From assembly GCF_001039355.2 (NCBI RefSeq), contig NW_019776035.1, positions 537,678 to 601,677 of the forward strand: a DNA stretch of 64,000 bases, read 5' to 3'. Below are positions 1-10,800 of this stretch, piece after piece. The notes under the pieces are model-generated. The model saw only the letters and a program-made list of their open reading frames with translations, did not search any database and was not told where the DNA came from. Within the stretch, counting starts at the first letter, position 1; every line of letters begins with the position of its first letter. The position numbers and the translations under genes were made by a program. Source of the stretch: Lingula anatina (lineage: Eukaryota > Brachiopoda > Lingulata > Lingulida > Lingulidae).

Positions 1-106
<106 letters not shown>

Positions 107-874
107 CCTGTTTGTCTCATGATTTATACTCGTTACACCCAATTAAACACACGAGGTGCGTTTATTTATTTATTTATTTATTTATTTTTTAATATGTGTA
201 CTTAATATGTCTGGTAGGTGCTGATCGACGTTCTTTTAAATAGAATCTTTCAAATTTTTTTTAAACAACGTTTATTCAAAAGAATGAAGTGGAGGCAAGG
301 CGCTGGAAGCATTATATGCTCTCCACATTATATGCTCTCCATCTTTCAAATGCAGTAGTTGCGCAAATAGACGTGTTTATTAGGCCTACTCATTCCCTTT
401 TCTAATACATGATAGTACCTATTGGTATATGTGCTTCCTAGTTCTCTTTAGAGAAACCCAAGAATCTCTTTTGTTTTTAGCAAAGATGGTATAACCTTTA
501 ATTGAACAAAAGTCTGTAAATGATTCGAAGATCGGTCTCAGATATCTTATAAGAGAACATTCAGGGCCTACGTTTTAGGCCCTTGATGTGTGAACGCTAA
601 TATAAACAAGAATAACATGTAATTTCAAGATGTATTTTTGTTTTAATTTTTTTAAAACGATTAGCGAGTAATCTTTCGGCCTTAAATTTAACAAGAAATT
701 TTAAATTATTGCAAGATTTTAGTTATGCGTAGTTTTGTTTTATCCTGCTTTTTACCGACTTGAGCGCCATCTATTCTTTGGTGGTCATATATCAGTGACT
801 CATGCGCAGATTGTACCTAGTCAGCTCAGGATTTCACTTCCTAAATAACAGGATTTTTTAACAACAAATACAAC
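107..874 (+). promoter_or_regulatory. 5' flank and presumed promoter/5'UTR of CHMP4
   Basis: Non-coding sequence upstream of the CHMP4 start, with a (TTTA)n run at about 160-189. About 70 bases before the ATG lie an AP-1-like TGACTCA (796-802) and, directly adjoining it, TGCGCA (803-808), an NRF1-like half site. No TATA box stands out. That fits a housekeeping promoter, but the transcription start was not determined. Confidence 0.4.
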
Positions 875-1055
875 ATGAGTCTTTTTGGAAGGTTGTTTGG
901 TGGTAAAAAGGGAGAAAAAGCCCCCACACCACAGGAGGGCATACAGAGACTTCGAGAAATTGAAGAAATGTTGACGAAAAAACAGGAATATTTAGAGAAA
1001 AAGGTCGATCAGGAATTATCAATCGCTAAGAAAAATGGAACGAAAAACAAAAGGG
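875..1055 (+). CDS. CHMP4: CHMP4 exon 1 (start codon, helix 1)
   Basis: The ATG at 875 opens MSLFGRLFGGKKGEKAPTPQ, the expected CHMP4 N-terminus with its membrane-inserting hydrophobic start and basic patch. Coding runs through GTKNKR (60 codons) to one extra G, followed by the donor GTATGA at 1056. Phase is 1. Reading past the donor stops at a TAG about 20 bases on, so the splice is needed. Confidence 0.93.
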
Positions 1056-4000
1056 GTATGATCTGTGGTATTTAGGTTTTATGTAATATCATTTACAACC
1101 ATTAATGTTTATGGAACTAAGATTTGATGGACGAAAGGTTAACTAGTAGGTAGAAGTAGTTGTTATGTTTTAGGTTGTTGAATTTGGGCGTTTAGGCTGT
1201 TGTCGTATTGACATATTTGTATTGTAGGTATCGCTGTTTGAAAATAGTGATGTCGTCACGTCACGGTATGATGCCATTCTGGGCTATGTTGATGTTTGTC
1301 TTCTTACACCTCTCGTTGCTTGGGTGATACACTTGAATAGATCAGCTGCATACATTGTCAAAGAATCAGAAATACCTCTAGCACAAAAATTCATGTGTTG
1401 GCTTTCCTGTTTATAGCCTCAGAATTGTGCTAACACACGAAAGATATTAACCCATTACAGTGACGTCATATTTGCTCCGTAACACTAGTCCCGCGGCCAT
1501 GCTGGAGGGAATGAACGACGGTGAGTAGTAGCGTTAATATAGGTGAACCAAATAAAATGAAATAAACTTCATATCGCGATCAGGTACACCAAAGGGATAA
1601 GGATATATACCAGCTGAAGATTCAGCTGATTAGCGGGATCGACCAATATGAACTCAGGAGAGTCTAAAAACGTGAAATCCTACCAAATGCTACTTATCCA
1701 ACATCCTGTTGTCAGAAGATAGTTCAGTTATCTTGTACTTCATTTTTCTTGTTCATTGGGTAATAACAGTTATAGTTTGAGAGAGTTTAATGTGTAATCA
1801 TAAGTTTAACCTTACATAGAAGCAACTTTTTTCATAAAGGATAGATATAAGGAGAAATTAGAGCTGATCATCAGGATAAACCCTTGTGGACTCAAGGAAG
1901 AATGTATGCAGGATTGTCTTATGACATGAAATATTGCTGTCAGTTATGACTTATCTCTACATCGTGAAGCTGTCAGAAATTATTTCAGCATTCTTGTACT
2001 TCATATTGGATCATTAGAAAGTACATGTACTAGTAACAAGACTGTTGTTTGAGAGAGTTTAATATTCACCATGAATGCAACCATTCATATAAGCAACATT
2101 GTTAGGATTTTTTTTTATTATNCGCAGACATATGTACACATCAAGCTTTCTTATTAGTTGTAACCCAGTCTGAGTCAGTGGCAAAAAAAAAAGAAATTTT
2201 AATCTTGGTGACCTTTTAGGTCTAGGAACATGCTGGCAAAATTTTAAGAAAAGTGACCAAGTAACTGATCAAATATACACAATGTTAATAGTGTCACTCT
2301 CGTAGGTTCAACATTTGGTAGGGAGCCAATGTTGATGTGACAGACCTGGTTACCTTTCTGATATTTTTATTACCTATCAAAAAAGTTTCTCAAATTATGC
2401 AGTTAACCAGCAAAGACAGGCCCGGGGGAAAAAGTACTGTTTATTTTTAATAAAAAATTGTCATGATATAAAACCATGTAGAATACTGTTGGTATTATAA
2501 TGTGTACAGGGATGTTGATAAAGTTCACGATCTAATGGACGACATTGGTGAGCAGATGGATTTGGCTAATGAAATAAATGATGCTATAGCATCGCCCATT
2601 GGGTTTGGGCAAGACATTGATCAAGTAAGTGAGCTGGTAACTCAGGCCTACAATATAGACACAATTCACTTATTGGGTGCACTTTAACATATGATATACT
2701 AGTACTACTTAGCCAGTAAGTAACTTAGTAGAATATTGTATTTTGGTTTAATAGAAAGTGAATAACTAGACCTCGTTTAGGTCAGCTGTTTTCTTTGTTC
2801 ATTTAACCAAAAAAAATGTTGATTGGCTCATTTGGCAGTCGTGTTAAAGTGTGCCCAGTTATTGTGGAAGCACTATATGTTCACCTCCCTTCCATTATTG
2901 CACCCCACTTTGTTTCCCTTTTCTATTTGATGAGAGATCATGTCAAAATACTGTATCTTAATGGATGGAGTTTCATCCCTTTAAACATTTTTGACATGAA
3001 CTTTCTAACAAGTCTGAGAAAACATACATGACCTCCTTAGCCTCATGTCTGTGACATAGTCTTCAGCTGATGTTAAATTCTAAATCAATATGCACTGTCA
3101 ATTCCAAAAGCTTAAATTGGGCAATCTTTCATTTATAAGTAAATTTAAAAGGGGAATAAAAAAACATCTTCAGCTATTATCTGCATGTTTTCTCAGCCTC
3201 TGCAGCCCTCAACCCTGGCACGCTGATTTGATCAAGTGATTGTGTTTTGATTAGTTGCTTTGCTCCCCAGGGACGTTGACAAGGTCCATGATTTGATGGA
3301 TGAAGTGGCAGAGCAGCAAGACATAGCCAATGAAATTTCAGAAGCCATCTCAAATCCTGTTGGCTTTGGTACAGATGTTGATGAGGTAGGAGCAGAACTG
3401 AATGCATTGGCTTATTGGCTTTGTCTGAACAATACAGATGAAAATTTTAATCGTATCTTAATATATTGACAATTGAATTATATAAATGGGGTATGACATA
3501 CTTTTAGATATAGAGCAGTGAACATGGTATGACATGTGCATTGTACATTCTCTTACTCTAAATTTCAAGAATTTATATTATCAAGATAAAAGAAATAAAA
3601 ACAGTAATTTGGATTCAAGACTGACTCAGGTTTTTGAAAAATCATTCAGAGACTTAGTATTGAATGAGTGAAGTTTCCTCAATTAACATAAGGCTTGATG
3701 CAGGTCAATATCTGTGGAATGGACCAGTGATATAATGTTTCCAAATTTGGCATTATGTGATCCTGTATTGATTTTACATATCTGTCCAGTCATCAGCCCC
3801 CTTCATGTGGGCACAGATTGATCCCGCAGCTGCCAACTGGTGATAATTTGATTGGATGTAATTTGTTCCCTCGCTTGTCTCCTTCTGCAATTGTACTAAA
3901 TAACCCAATAAACACCATTATTGTGTTATTTAATATCATGCTCTCAGTGGCCTTTAAACCCCCAATATTTGACTTTTTAAAGTAAAAACATGCTTAATGA

Positions 4001-5489
4001 TCCACTTTCTTAAAAAAGCACTGGACAAAGCAATTAAAAAATACTTTCATTTCATAAATTGATGATGGCATTGTTATGAATACACCATCATTTTATTTCA
4101 TTATCATGAAATGTTTAAACTACTTTTATGTTCATCTGGATATGATTTAAGATAGTTAAAATTTAAAATGACCCTAGACGTGGCAATATAATTTTATTAA
4201 ATTAGTCCTAAAGTACATTTTACTAGTACATTAAAATGCCACTCTAGAGAGATAAAGTTGAAATATTCACATTTTTATCAGTCATGCATGAAAAGTAAGG
4301 CAAAATTACTATAAATATGTGAATGTTGACTTTTATTTTGCATTTATATACAGATTTGCCTTGCCTTAACTCACTTTCATATTTTTTTCTTTTATATGAT
4401 AATAAAAAGGTTCATTTGTAAACAGTAAAATGATTGTAAACTAAAGAATGTTTTTACGCCATTTTAAGGAAATGAAATTTTTATTACTGTTTTGTTCAAT
4501 AATAACATTGTTTGAAAGGCAAGATATACATAAAGCCCAGTTAAGACCCAGTTTGAGTCTTTTTATTATCATCAATCCTTTTTTTCACATGCCTTAATTT
4601 GTGTACTCTTAATATCAGGATGAGCTAATGGCAGAACTGGAAGAGCTGGAGCAGGAGGATTTGGATGCTCAGTTATTAGAAGTTGGTGGTCCAGTCACAG
4701 ACCAGTTACCTTCAGTTCCTGTAACAGAACCTGTGGCCAAAACCAAAGGTAAGGTGTAGTCCATGAGCATGTCCAGGATTTTTTTTTAGGGGGGGGGGGG
4801 TGATCTTTTACCTTTAGTTCCTGTAACAGCACCTGTGGTCAAGAGCAAAGGTAAGGTGTAGTCCATTGGCAAATCCAGGATTTTGCTGTGGGGGTGCAGA
4901 ATTTTCTTGCTTGCATAAAACATTTAGATGCAGTTATATGTAGGGCACTGGGTAGGGAAAATTATTTGGGTTTTATCTTGGGGGGCCCAAGCAGTCATTT
5001 GGAGGGCTACTGGCATCAAAAGATGACATCTGTTGTCGAAGACTGTTTGTCGGCTTATGAATTTGGGGGAGTGACGGAATTTTTGTAGTTGGACTCCCCA
5101 TAAATCAGTGACCAAATTACAGATCAACATTTTTGGACTCCCCATACCCTGCTTGTATATCTCATGAAAACTTGAATATTCACCACATTGAGAGGATTTT
5201 AATATTTGCCTTAAAACAGTGACAGTGTTGTAGTGAAGCATTCTTTTGACTTACAATCTTTCTTTGAGTTGAATGTTTTAGCAAGTATGTCCAAAGCAAA
5301 TGTAAAGATAGATGAAGTCCAGTATTTGGAGCAAACAGTCTATACTGTTTTGTGCATATGTGATGCATTTGTTATGTTATCATATGATACAGAATTGCTA
5401 TGATCAACTTTTCTCCTCTTTTCTCTTCAGGCAAAGCCCAGGCAGATGCAGATGATGATCTAGCAGAGCTAGAAATGTGGGCATCGTAA
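875..5489 (+). CDS. CHMP4: CHMP4 (charged multivesicular body protein 4, ESCRT-III/Snf7), split gene with exon 2 missing
   Basis: CHMP4/Snf7 is the main polymer-forming ESCRT-III subunit. It assembles on the cytosolic side of membranes and drives inward budding and scission in multivesicular bodies, cytokinesis and membrane repair. Visible coding exons are 875-1055, then either 2510-2624 or 3271-3385, then 4619-4748 and 5431-5489, with a possible microexon at 4818-4850. The N-terminus has the Snf7 hallmark TPQEGIQRLREIEEML. The middle exons carry the DVDKVHDLMD helix, exon 4 carries DELMAELEELEQEDLD and an LPSVP MIM2-type motif that binds VPS4 MIT domains, and the last exon carries the acidic helix LAELEMWAS, equivalent to the ALIX Bro1-binding tail of animal CHMP4. 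Phases 1, ?, 2, 0, 1 show that an exon is missing between 1055 and 2510. It should encode about 60 residues (end of helix 1 and helix 2). Identity is certain, but the complete model cannot be built from this window. Confidence 0.93.
1056..2509 (+). other. CHMP4 intron 1 region, with undetermined base and no visible exon 2
   Basis: This is a 1.45-kb interval in which the CHMP4 exon for the end of helix 1 and helix 2 should lie. I found no stretch coding for the expected basic and TIEFQREALENA-type segment on the + strand. An undetermined base (n) sits at 2122, next to a T-run. Two diverged copies of a roughly 130-bp segment, sharing TTGAGAGAGTTTAAT and CTTGTACTTCAT, lie at about 1711-1845 and 1967-2105. 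The exon may have been lost in assembly at the n, or may be absent from this locus. Confidence 0.6.
2510..2624 (+). CDS. CHMP4: CHMP4 alternative exon 3A
   Basis: A 115-nt exon between acceptor TGTACAG and donor GTAAGT. It starts at phase 2, its first G completing an AT|G methionine codon, and ends at phase 0. It encodes DVDKVHDLMDDIGEQMDLAN and then EINDAIASPIGFGQDIDQ, the helix-4 region of Snf7. Length and phases are identical to exon 3B 650 bases downstream. Compared with 3B it carries MDLANEINDAIASP in place of QDIANEISEAISNP and ends DIDQ rather than DVDE. It is the more diverged of the two relative to ordinary animal CHMP4, which ends this segment with an acidic DE. Confidence 0.88.
2625..3270 (+). 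other. intron between the alternative exons 3A and 3B
   Basis: 646 bases of AT-rich sequence. The open frame at 2816-3031 has no CHMP4 resemblance and is taken as chance. The end has a short pyrimidine-rich run before the CCCCAG acceptor of exon 3B. Confidence 0.6.
3271..3385 (+). CDS. CHMP4: CHMP4 alternative exon 3B
   Basis: A 115-nt exon between acceptor CTCCCCAG and donor GTAGGA, phase 2 in and 0 out. It encodes DVDKVHDLMDEVAEQQDIAN and then EISEAISNPVGFGTDVDE. EQQDIANEISEAISNPVGFG matches canonical animal CHMP4 closely, so this is probably the constitutive or ancestral version. Exon 4 begins DELMAELEEL directly after it. If 3A and 3B were both included, 3B would be read GGA CGT TGA, which stops at its third codon. 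Confidence 0.9.
3386..4618 (+). other. CHMP4 intron before exon 4
   Basis: 1.23 kb, AT-rich, with no further copy of exon 3 and no recognisable coding. It ends in a T-rich tract and the AATATCAG acceptor. Confidence 0.6.
4619..4748 (+). CDS. CHMP4: CHMP4 exon 4 (acidic helix and MIM2-type motif)
   Basis: 130 nt, phase 0 in and 1 out, acceptor TATCAG and donor GTAAGG. It encodes DELMAELEELEQEDLDAQLL, a GG-containing linker, then QLPSVPVTEPVAKTK. DELMAELEELEQE is the family signature, and LPSVP fits the MIM2 consensus by which CHMP4/CHMP6 tails bind MIT domains. Its last 46 bases and the donor are tandemly copied downstream. Confidence 0.92.
4703..4885 (+). repeat. 102-bp tandem duplication of the 3' end of CHMP4 exon 4 with its donor site
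   Basis: Copy 1 (about 4703-4784) and copy 2 (about 4806-4885) share TTCCTGTAACAG, ACCTGTGG, GTAAGGTGTAGTCCAT and TCCAGGATTTT at a constant offset of 102 bases. The T and G runs at 4780-4800 lie at the junction. The exonic part of copy 2 keeps its reading frame. Confidence 0.85.
4818..4850 (+). CDS. CHMP4: candidate CHMP4 in-frame microexon (11 residues)
   Basis: In the second copy of the exon 4 tail, an acceptor-like CTTTTACCTTTAG ends at 4817 and an intact GTAAGG donor follows at 4851. The 33 nt between them have the phase needed (1 in, 1 out) to sit between exons 4 and 5, adding VPVTAPVVKSK after VPVTEPVAKTK. The three residue changes are E to A, A to V and T to S, with no stop codon. The intron left upstream would be only 69 nt. 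Use in mRNA is not shown, and the copy may simply be intronic debris. Confidence 0.4.
4851..5430 (+). other. CHMP4 last intron (distal part)
   Basis: Non-coding. The phrase GGACTCCCCATA occurs twice (about 5091 and 5134), a short local duplication. It ends in a strong pyrimidine tract and the TCTTCAG acceptor. Confidence 0.6.
5431..5489 (+). CDS. CHMP4: CHMP4 last coding exon (C-terminal helix, stop)
   Basis: Acceptor TTCTCTTCAG, phase 1. It encodes KAQADADDDLAELEMWAS and TAA at 5487-5489. The acidic DDDLAELEMWAS matches the C-terminal amphipathic helix of animal CHMP4, which contacts the Bro1 domain of ALIX. Confidence 0.92.
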
Positions 5490-7764
5490 GACTTCACTGG
5501 CGCCCTCTTTTATTCAGGACTTTACATACAAATTCTTGTCTTTAAAAGGAAAGGACCTTCTCCACATTTTTATTTATTTATTTATTTATTTATTTTGATG
5601 GCTATAAGATGACCTAAAGCTGAGTGCTTATAGGTTAAAAAAATAGAAATATTCAAGTCTACATTTGAAGAAACCAGTAAGTGATTGCCCTCTCCTGCTC
5701 CACATTTTCTCTATAATTCTTTAAACATGCTCTTGTTATAATGTGATGTGGGATGTTGTATGGATTACATGAGGGGATTGCAAATAAGTGTCTGCTTCCT
5801 AAACATCTTTCCCTGTTAATACTAATGAAAACTCTGCAAAGTATTGCAACGGTTTAATGTTGTCACATTGTATTGGGAAGACTGTTCGAATGAATGTGAT
5901 TTTCTGTTCAGAATTCATAACCCATAGAAAAAATTTTAAGAATAGTCTTATTTTATCATAAAAGAAAAAAAAAACAAAGCATTTGAGGTAACCTAAGTGC
6001 AGAGGAAAACTGTTATTTATTCCATCATTATGTTAGACCCAGTTTCATGGTGTTACAGTTTGAAAAAAAAATTAAAATTTAATTTATAATAATTCTGATG
6101 ATTATAATACTAGGTGGTAAGAAGTGATGAGAAATGATTCCACGTAAAATACTTACTGAATTTTTGTCAGATTCCACCAAAGATATGTACATGGTTTTAT
6201 AATATTTTAACCTTAGTGCAGTTAGGTATGGGAAATTGATTGGTATTCTGAATTGATAATGCAAGGATTTAGCATACTTTTAGGTGAAAAGATGTCATTC
6301 ATGACTACCAAGTAAAGTCTGCAATTGTTCAAAGTGACAGTAAAAAAAAGTAAGAGCATAAACAGGAAAATTCATATTCTGTTTAGTATGTTTCAAGGTT
6401 TGCAGGGTTCTGAAAATAATAATCAAAACACGCATTTGCAAAGCTTCATGATCACACGTTCTTTGCGATACAACTACGTCGCTTTAAATTTCCTCGTTCA
6501 CCATAGGTGTCGCCTATATATTATGAGTTTGTTACCTTTGTCAGTGAAAGAGATAGCGTTAGTTTGTAAATTAGATAACCCAAAAAGTTTTTGGCGAACA
6601 TTTATGACAATTTATGGATGGAGATTTGTTTGGAAGGGTAGGAAGTAATTGCAATTTCAATCATAATATTTCATTTTAGTATTTTTTACGTTTTCCTTGG
6701 CGGAGGTCTGCGCTCTGTAAGTGTTCTCAAATTATTTTGGATCATAGATTGCATTAAAAAATACTGTGATGGTAACTTCCATAACAAGACGAATACATTG
6801 TAAAACATGCAGAAGTTCTGAAGGTTAGAATATAATATGGTTTAAGTATTGAGACATTTTTGAGAATAGAATATTTATACGAGCCCATTTTATGTAGAGT
6901 TCTTTCCCGACATCTATGTTAGCTAAGAAATAATTAGAGTGCCTACATTTAAGCAAGTGTTATCTAAATGAACGGTTATTTATATGTACAAAATACCTGA
7001 ATTGTTTTCAGCAGAAGCTATTTTTTGTTCATTGTGGTTATATGGAATGTCATAGTTATTATCAGAAACCGTGATATACTCTAGTTTTATAAATATAAAC
7101 CATTTAACAAAATGATTTCCTTTGTAAATACAGTTCTTTACAATGCCAAAAATAAATATACTAAATTGATTTCCCACCCAGGTGTTGTTTATCTATATTT
7201 GTTAATGGACCAACTGTAAAATGCATGTGGTTTTATAAAATTCTTCAAATTTACTCGGATTTTTTGTTTTGGTTTTAAAACCACAAAAGTCGTATGAATT
7301 CATGTAGTACCAAAAAAGTTTTTCACAATAAAAACGATTATGACAATTAATAAGATTTTATCAGCATCTGAAATGTTGAATTGAAATTTTAAAACTATAA
7401 GTAAGCGTGACCATTTTCAATTTTTCCTCGACACGAGAATTAATATTTAAAAAAATTGACCGACATTATAGCGGTGAGAGAAAAGGTGTACTAAAATGGC
7501 ACTACCCAGTTGTGTTAGTTGAGAAATAGTGTTGCACCTAAAGCAATTGGCCCGTCAAGTTTTTGCTTTATCCACCAACGCACTTTGAACGAAATTGAAC
7601 GTCTCTAAAATCAATTCGTTAAAATTTTTGTTAATTTTGTGATAGCCTGATATGCATCAAGCATATGGTAGTAAAACTATGAATGGTACCCAGAAGTTTT
7701 TTTCACAATTTAAAAATCTGACCTGTGTGAACATCATTTGTCGATCAAATTGGGACCTTCAGTA
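5490..7764 (+). other. CHMP4 3'UTR and downstream flank, no further gene seen
   Basis: AT-rich sequence with a (TTTA)n run at 5568-5595. An ATTAAA near 6070 is a weak candidate polyadenylation signal; no canonical AATAAA was found close to the stop. Open frames here (for example 6325-6648) resemble no known protein and have no supporting splice sites. Confidence 0.5.

Positions 7765-7832
<68 letters not shown>
7765..7832. repeat. (ATT)n microsatellite, about 22 units
   Basis: A perfect ATT trinucleotide run of 68 bases. Confidence 0.95.
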
Positions 7833-7834
<2 letters not shown>

Positions 7835-10800
7835 CCTTTTTTCTATTAGCGAGGTACTGAAAACAATCTTTATGTGTGCTACCCCTGCTTGAAAGATTTT
7901 TTAAACCTTGCCTGCCGTTTCTGCTGCTTTTTTTAAATTTTTCCTGCGGTTACGCTGTTCAGTTTAAACATATACTTATTATTCTATCGAACAGGATGAT
8001 CTCTCAAAACGTAATTAGATTATTTCTAAGACGAGCATTCAAAGTGTAGGCCTCCACCTGGGTTTATATGGAGTCCTTCACAGTAAGTTGGTATGTAACC
8101 CAGGCGTCTATCGCTACAAGGAGATTCGAGTTACTCCCATACATAAATACATCATAGTGACCTTTCGAGGTAAAAAAAACCCTTCTATTGGTCTGTGATA
8201 GGCTTATATTCATCGTAGAGTGATCATATACTTATCAGTTCCCTCTAGATTAAGATCCTTACTCTGTGGTGTTTGGTATCTCTGTAATACTGTCATAATG
8301 TTGATATAGAAAACATCGGGTAGGATTCGCCGTGTATATTTTCAACCGCGTAAACAGTTCGAATATGGGATTAAATAATAAAATAACGCAATGTATTTTA
8401 TCATCGGATACAGAGCTGATTGCTAGATATCCTAGACATACTTTCTCCTCTACGCAGCTCACCTACCATCTGCTGGCATATTCCCTCTACTGCTGATATT
8501 TTTATTCCCACCTCCTCTCCAAATTCTCTCTCTCTCTCCACTTCAACCCACAAATCCGGGCAGAAGATCATTAGTTGTCAGAAGTGATCAACTAATCTCG
8601 TTATTGCTATTTTTCTTTATTTCTTTAAAGTTTCGAAGCAAACACCTACCCCTTTCAACTGTCAGGCGAGAAGAATTTTCAATTAGCTGACTGTGGAATG
8701 AGAACTACTGCTCCCTAAACGATTTGATGTTTATGCAATTTGTTCCAGCATTCGAGGATTCCAGTTCTCCCACCTCATACACCTGTTCTGTCGATGAAAA
8801 AAATGTAATGCTAATCGTCTGTTCACAAATAACGACGAGAGAAACTCAGTTACTCGTGTTTTTTTTCTTTTTTTTCCTCGCGTGAACTTTATTTTGTGAT
8901 TTGTTTTTCTCGTCTGAAAAACCATGCGCATAGACTGTACGACCATGCATGCGCTTCAAAAAAATGTATGCTGATTAAGGCGGTATTTTGACCTTATATT
9001 TTCACGAATAAGCATAATTTCTGTTCTTACTGTTCCGTTTAGTTCCTTCCTATTCCATTTGTGTATATTGAGTATACTACAAGTAATGTATTGGCCTTGT
9101 TGCTAAAACTAATAATTCCAGCAAATGGCAGCAATGCATCCATTATATCTTCATAATCAATTTAGTCCTGCATCATTTTTTCCATATTTTTTTCGCGTCC
9201 TTACTACTATGCTGAAATCTAGCGTCCTCCCCGTCCTTTCTTTTAGCTTGTGGTTAATTTGGCCTATGGTCTTCATGTGAAACATCAGTTGGGTGTAACA
9301 ACAAGTTTGTTTTCCTTTCATTTTGGAGTTGTTTGCGGCATTTTCGAGTCGAGGCCTCGCCTGTTTCTTCAACGGTGAAAAAATGCGACATTGAGGGTTC
9401 TTTTTCGATTGCTTTATTGTTTTGTGTTTTATATGTTATCTAACTTTATTTTATCTGTTTTGAAGCAGGAAAGTGATCACGCTTCGTAAAGTCGACTTTG
9501 AAAAAAGGCAGATCCTGCAGTGATCTGATCTGGGCAAAAGAAGTTTTAACTTGACTTTTGTCTATTGGTTATTCTGGGTTTCATTGTAAAACAGGTCTGT
9601 ATCATACGTCAAATCTGTACATATGTCTTTTGACGACAAGTAATGATTCAAAGCGTGATTTAGGTCGATAATGAAGATGATGCCTCTATCTCGCCCCCCC
9701 TCCCCCCTTTAAGAAACACTTGGTTACCAAGCTCTTGCTATTGAAATCCTTATTAGAGACTCGGTAATTTTCCGCGTTCCTCGCCTTCATACCTAAAAGA
9801 TCGTTTGCACCTTACAAGAGCGTGAAAATGCCACAGGTTCTTGACAGACGAGCAGACAGGCTTGTTAACGGAATAAGCTCTTGAAAAATTCACCTGTATC
9901 TTGTGCTTTGCCCGAGTTTCCATGTTAGTCGAAAATATTGGATAAATTGTGAATCGAATCATAAAAATACGTCGCCTTTTTCAATCGCACAAAGTGTTCA
10001 AGTCCTTATTTGCCCCTGAAAAATTGGAGGTGGCTATTGATATCTACCTTATAAGAAGTCCTTGATAAAAAGAAGCACTTTGTATTTTTTTTATTTTATT
10101 TATTTATTATTATTATTATAATTTTTTTCTTTCTTTCTTTATTTATTTATTTATTTTTTTTTTGTACCCTTCTGACTTGGAATGGAAAAGGGGGAAATCA
10201 TACAGGTTACCGATTTAACATTTTTTGTTATGTTTTTGTTTTTTGTTTAGAGTTAGACGAGATGTATTAATAAAGTGTTCAGTGCAGCTTGATCTACACA
10301 TAGATACAGAAATTGCAAAGAATTAAAATGTCGTGTTATAATAAAGTTTTCAGTATAATTGTACTGACAGAAAGTAATATTTCCCACACCAAACAGACAT
10401 ACAGTGCAAATTTTCGTTGGGTCTATAGAAAAACGTTTCATTTATTGGTTATTGTCTCACCTAGCACAATTATCGGCAAACCTTGCCGCTTGGGATAAAT
10501 TCAGACGCTGTGTTTTTTCTATACAATGCTCTCAAAAAGAAATAAGTAATAATCAAAGTGTTTTCTTCGAAGAGCGTTCATCACAGCGTTGTAGATGTTA
10601 ATCAAGTTAGATTTTGGGTTAGTGTTAGGGTTAAAGAGCCATCTCTAATCCAACAGAATAGTCTGCTCACTGGGGATGTCTTGAAGAACAAACAACTGAA
10701 ATCAAAAGAAACGTAAAAAAAGACATTAAAACAGTCAGTCTCAATTTTCCCTGCTAGCTAGCCAGGGTGGGATTGAAGACCTCCCGAGCATGCTGAGAAC

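Noticed and set aside
6325-6648. 107-codon open frame downstream of CHMP4
   Set aside because: No recognisable family, no splice sites, in 3' flank.
10615-10640. Telomere-like GTTAGGGTT phrase
   Set aside because: Only about one and a half units; no array.
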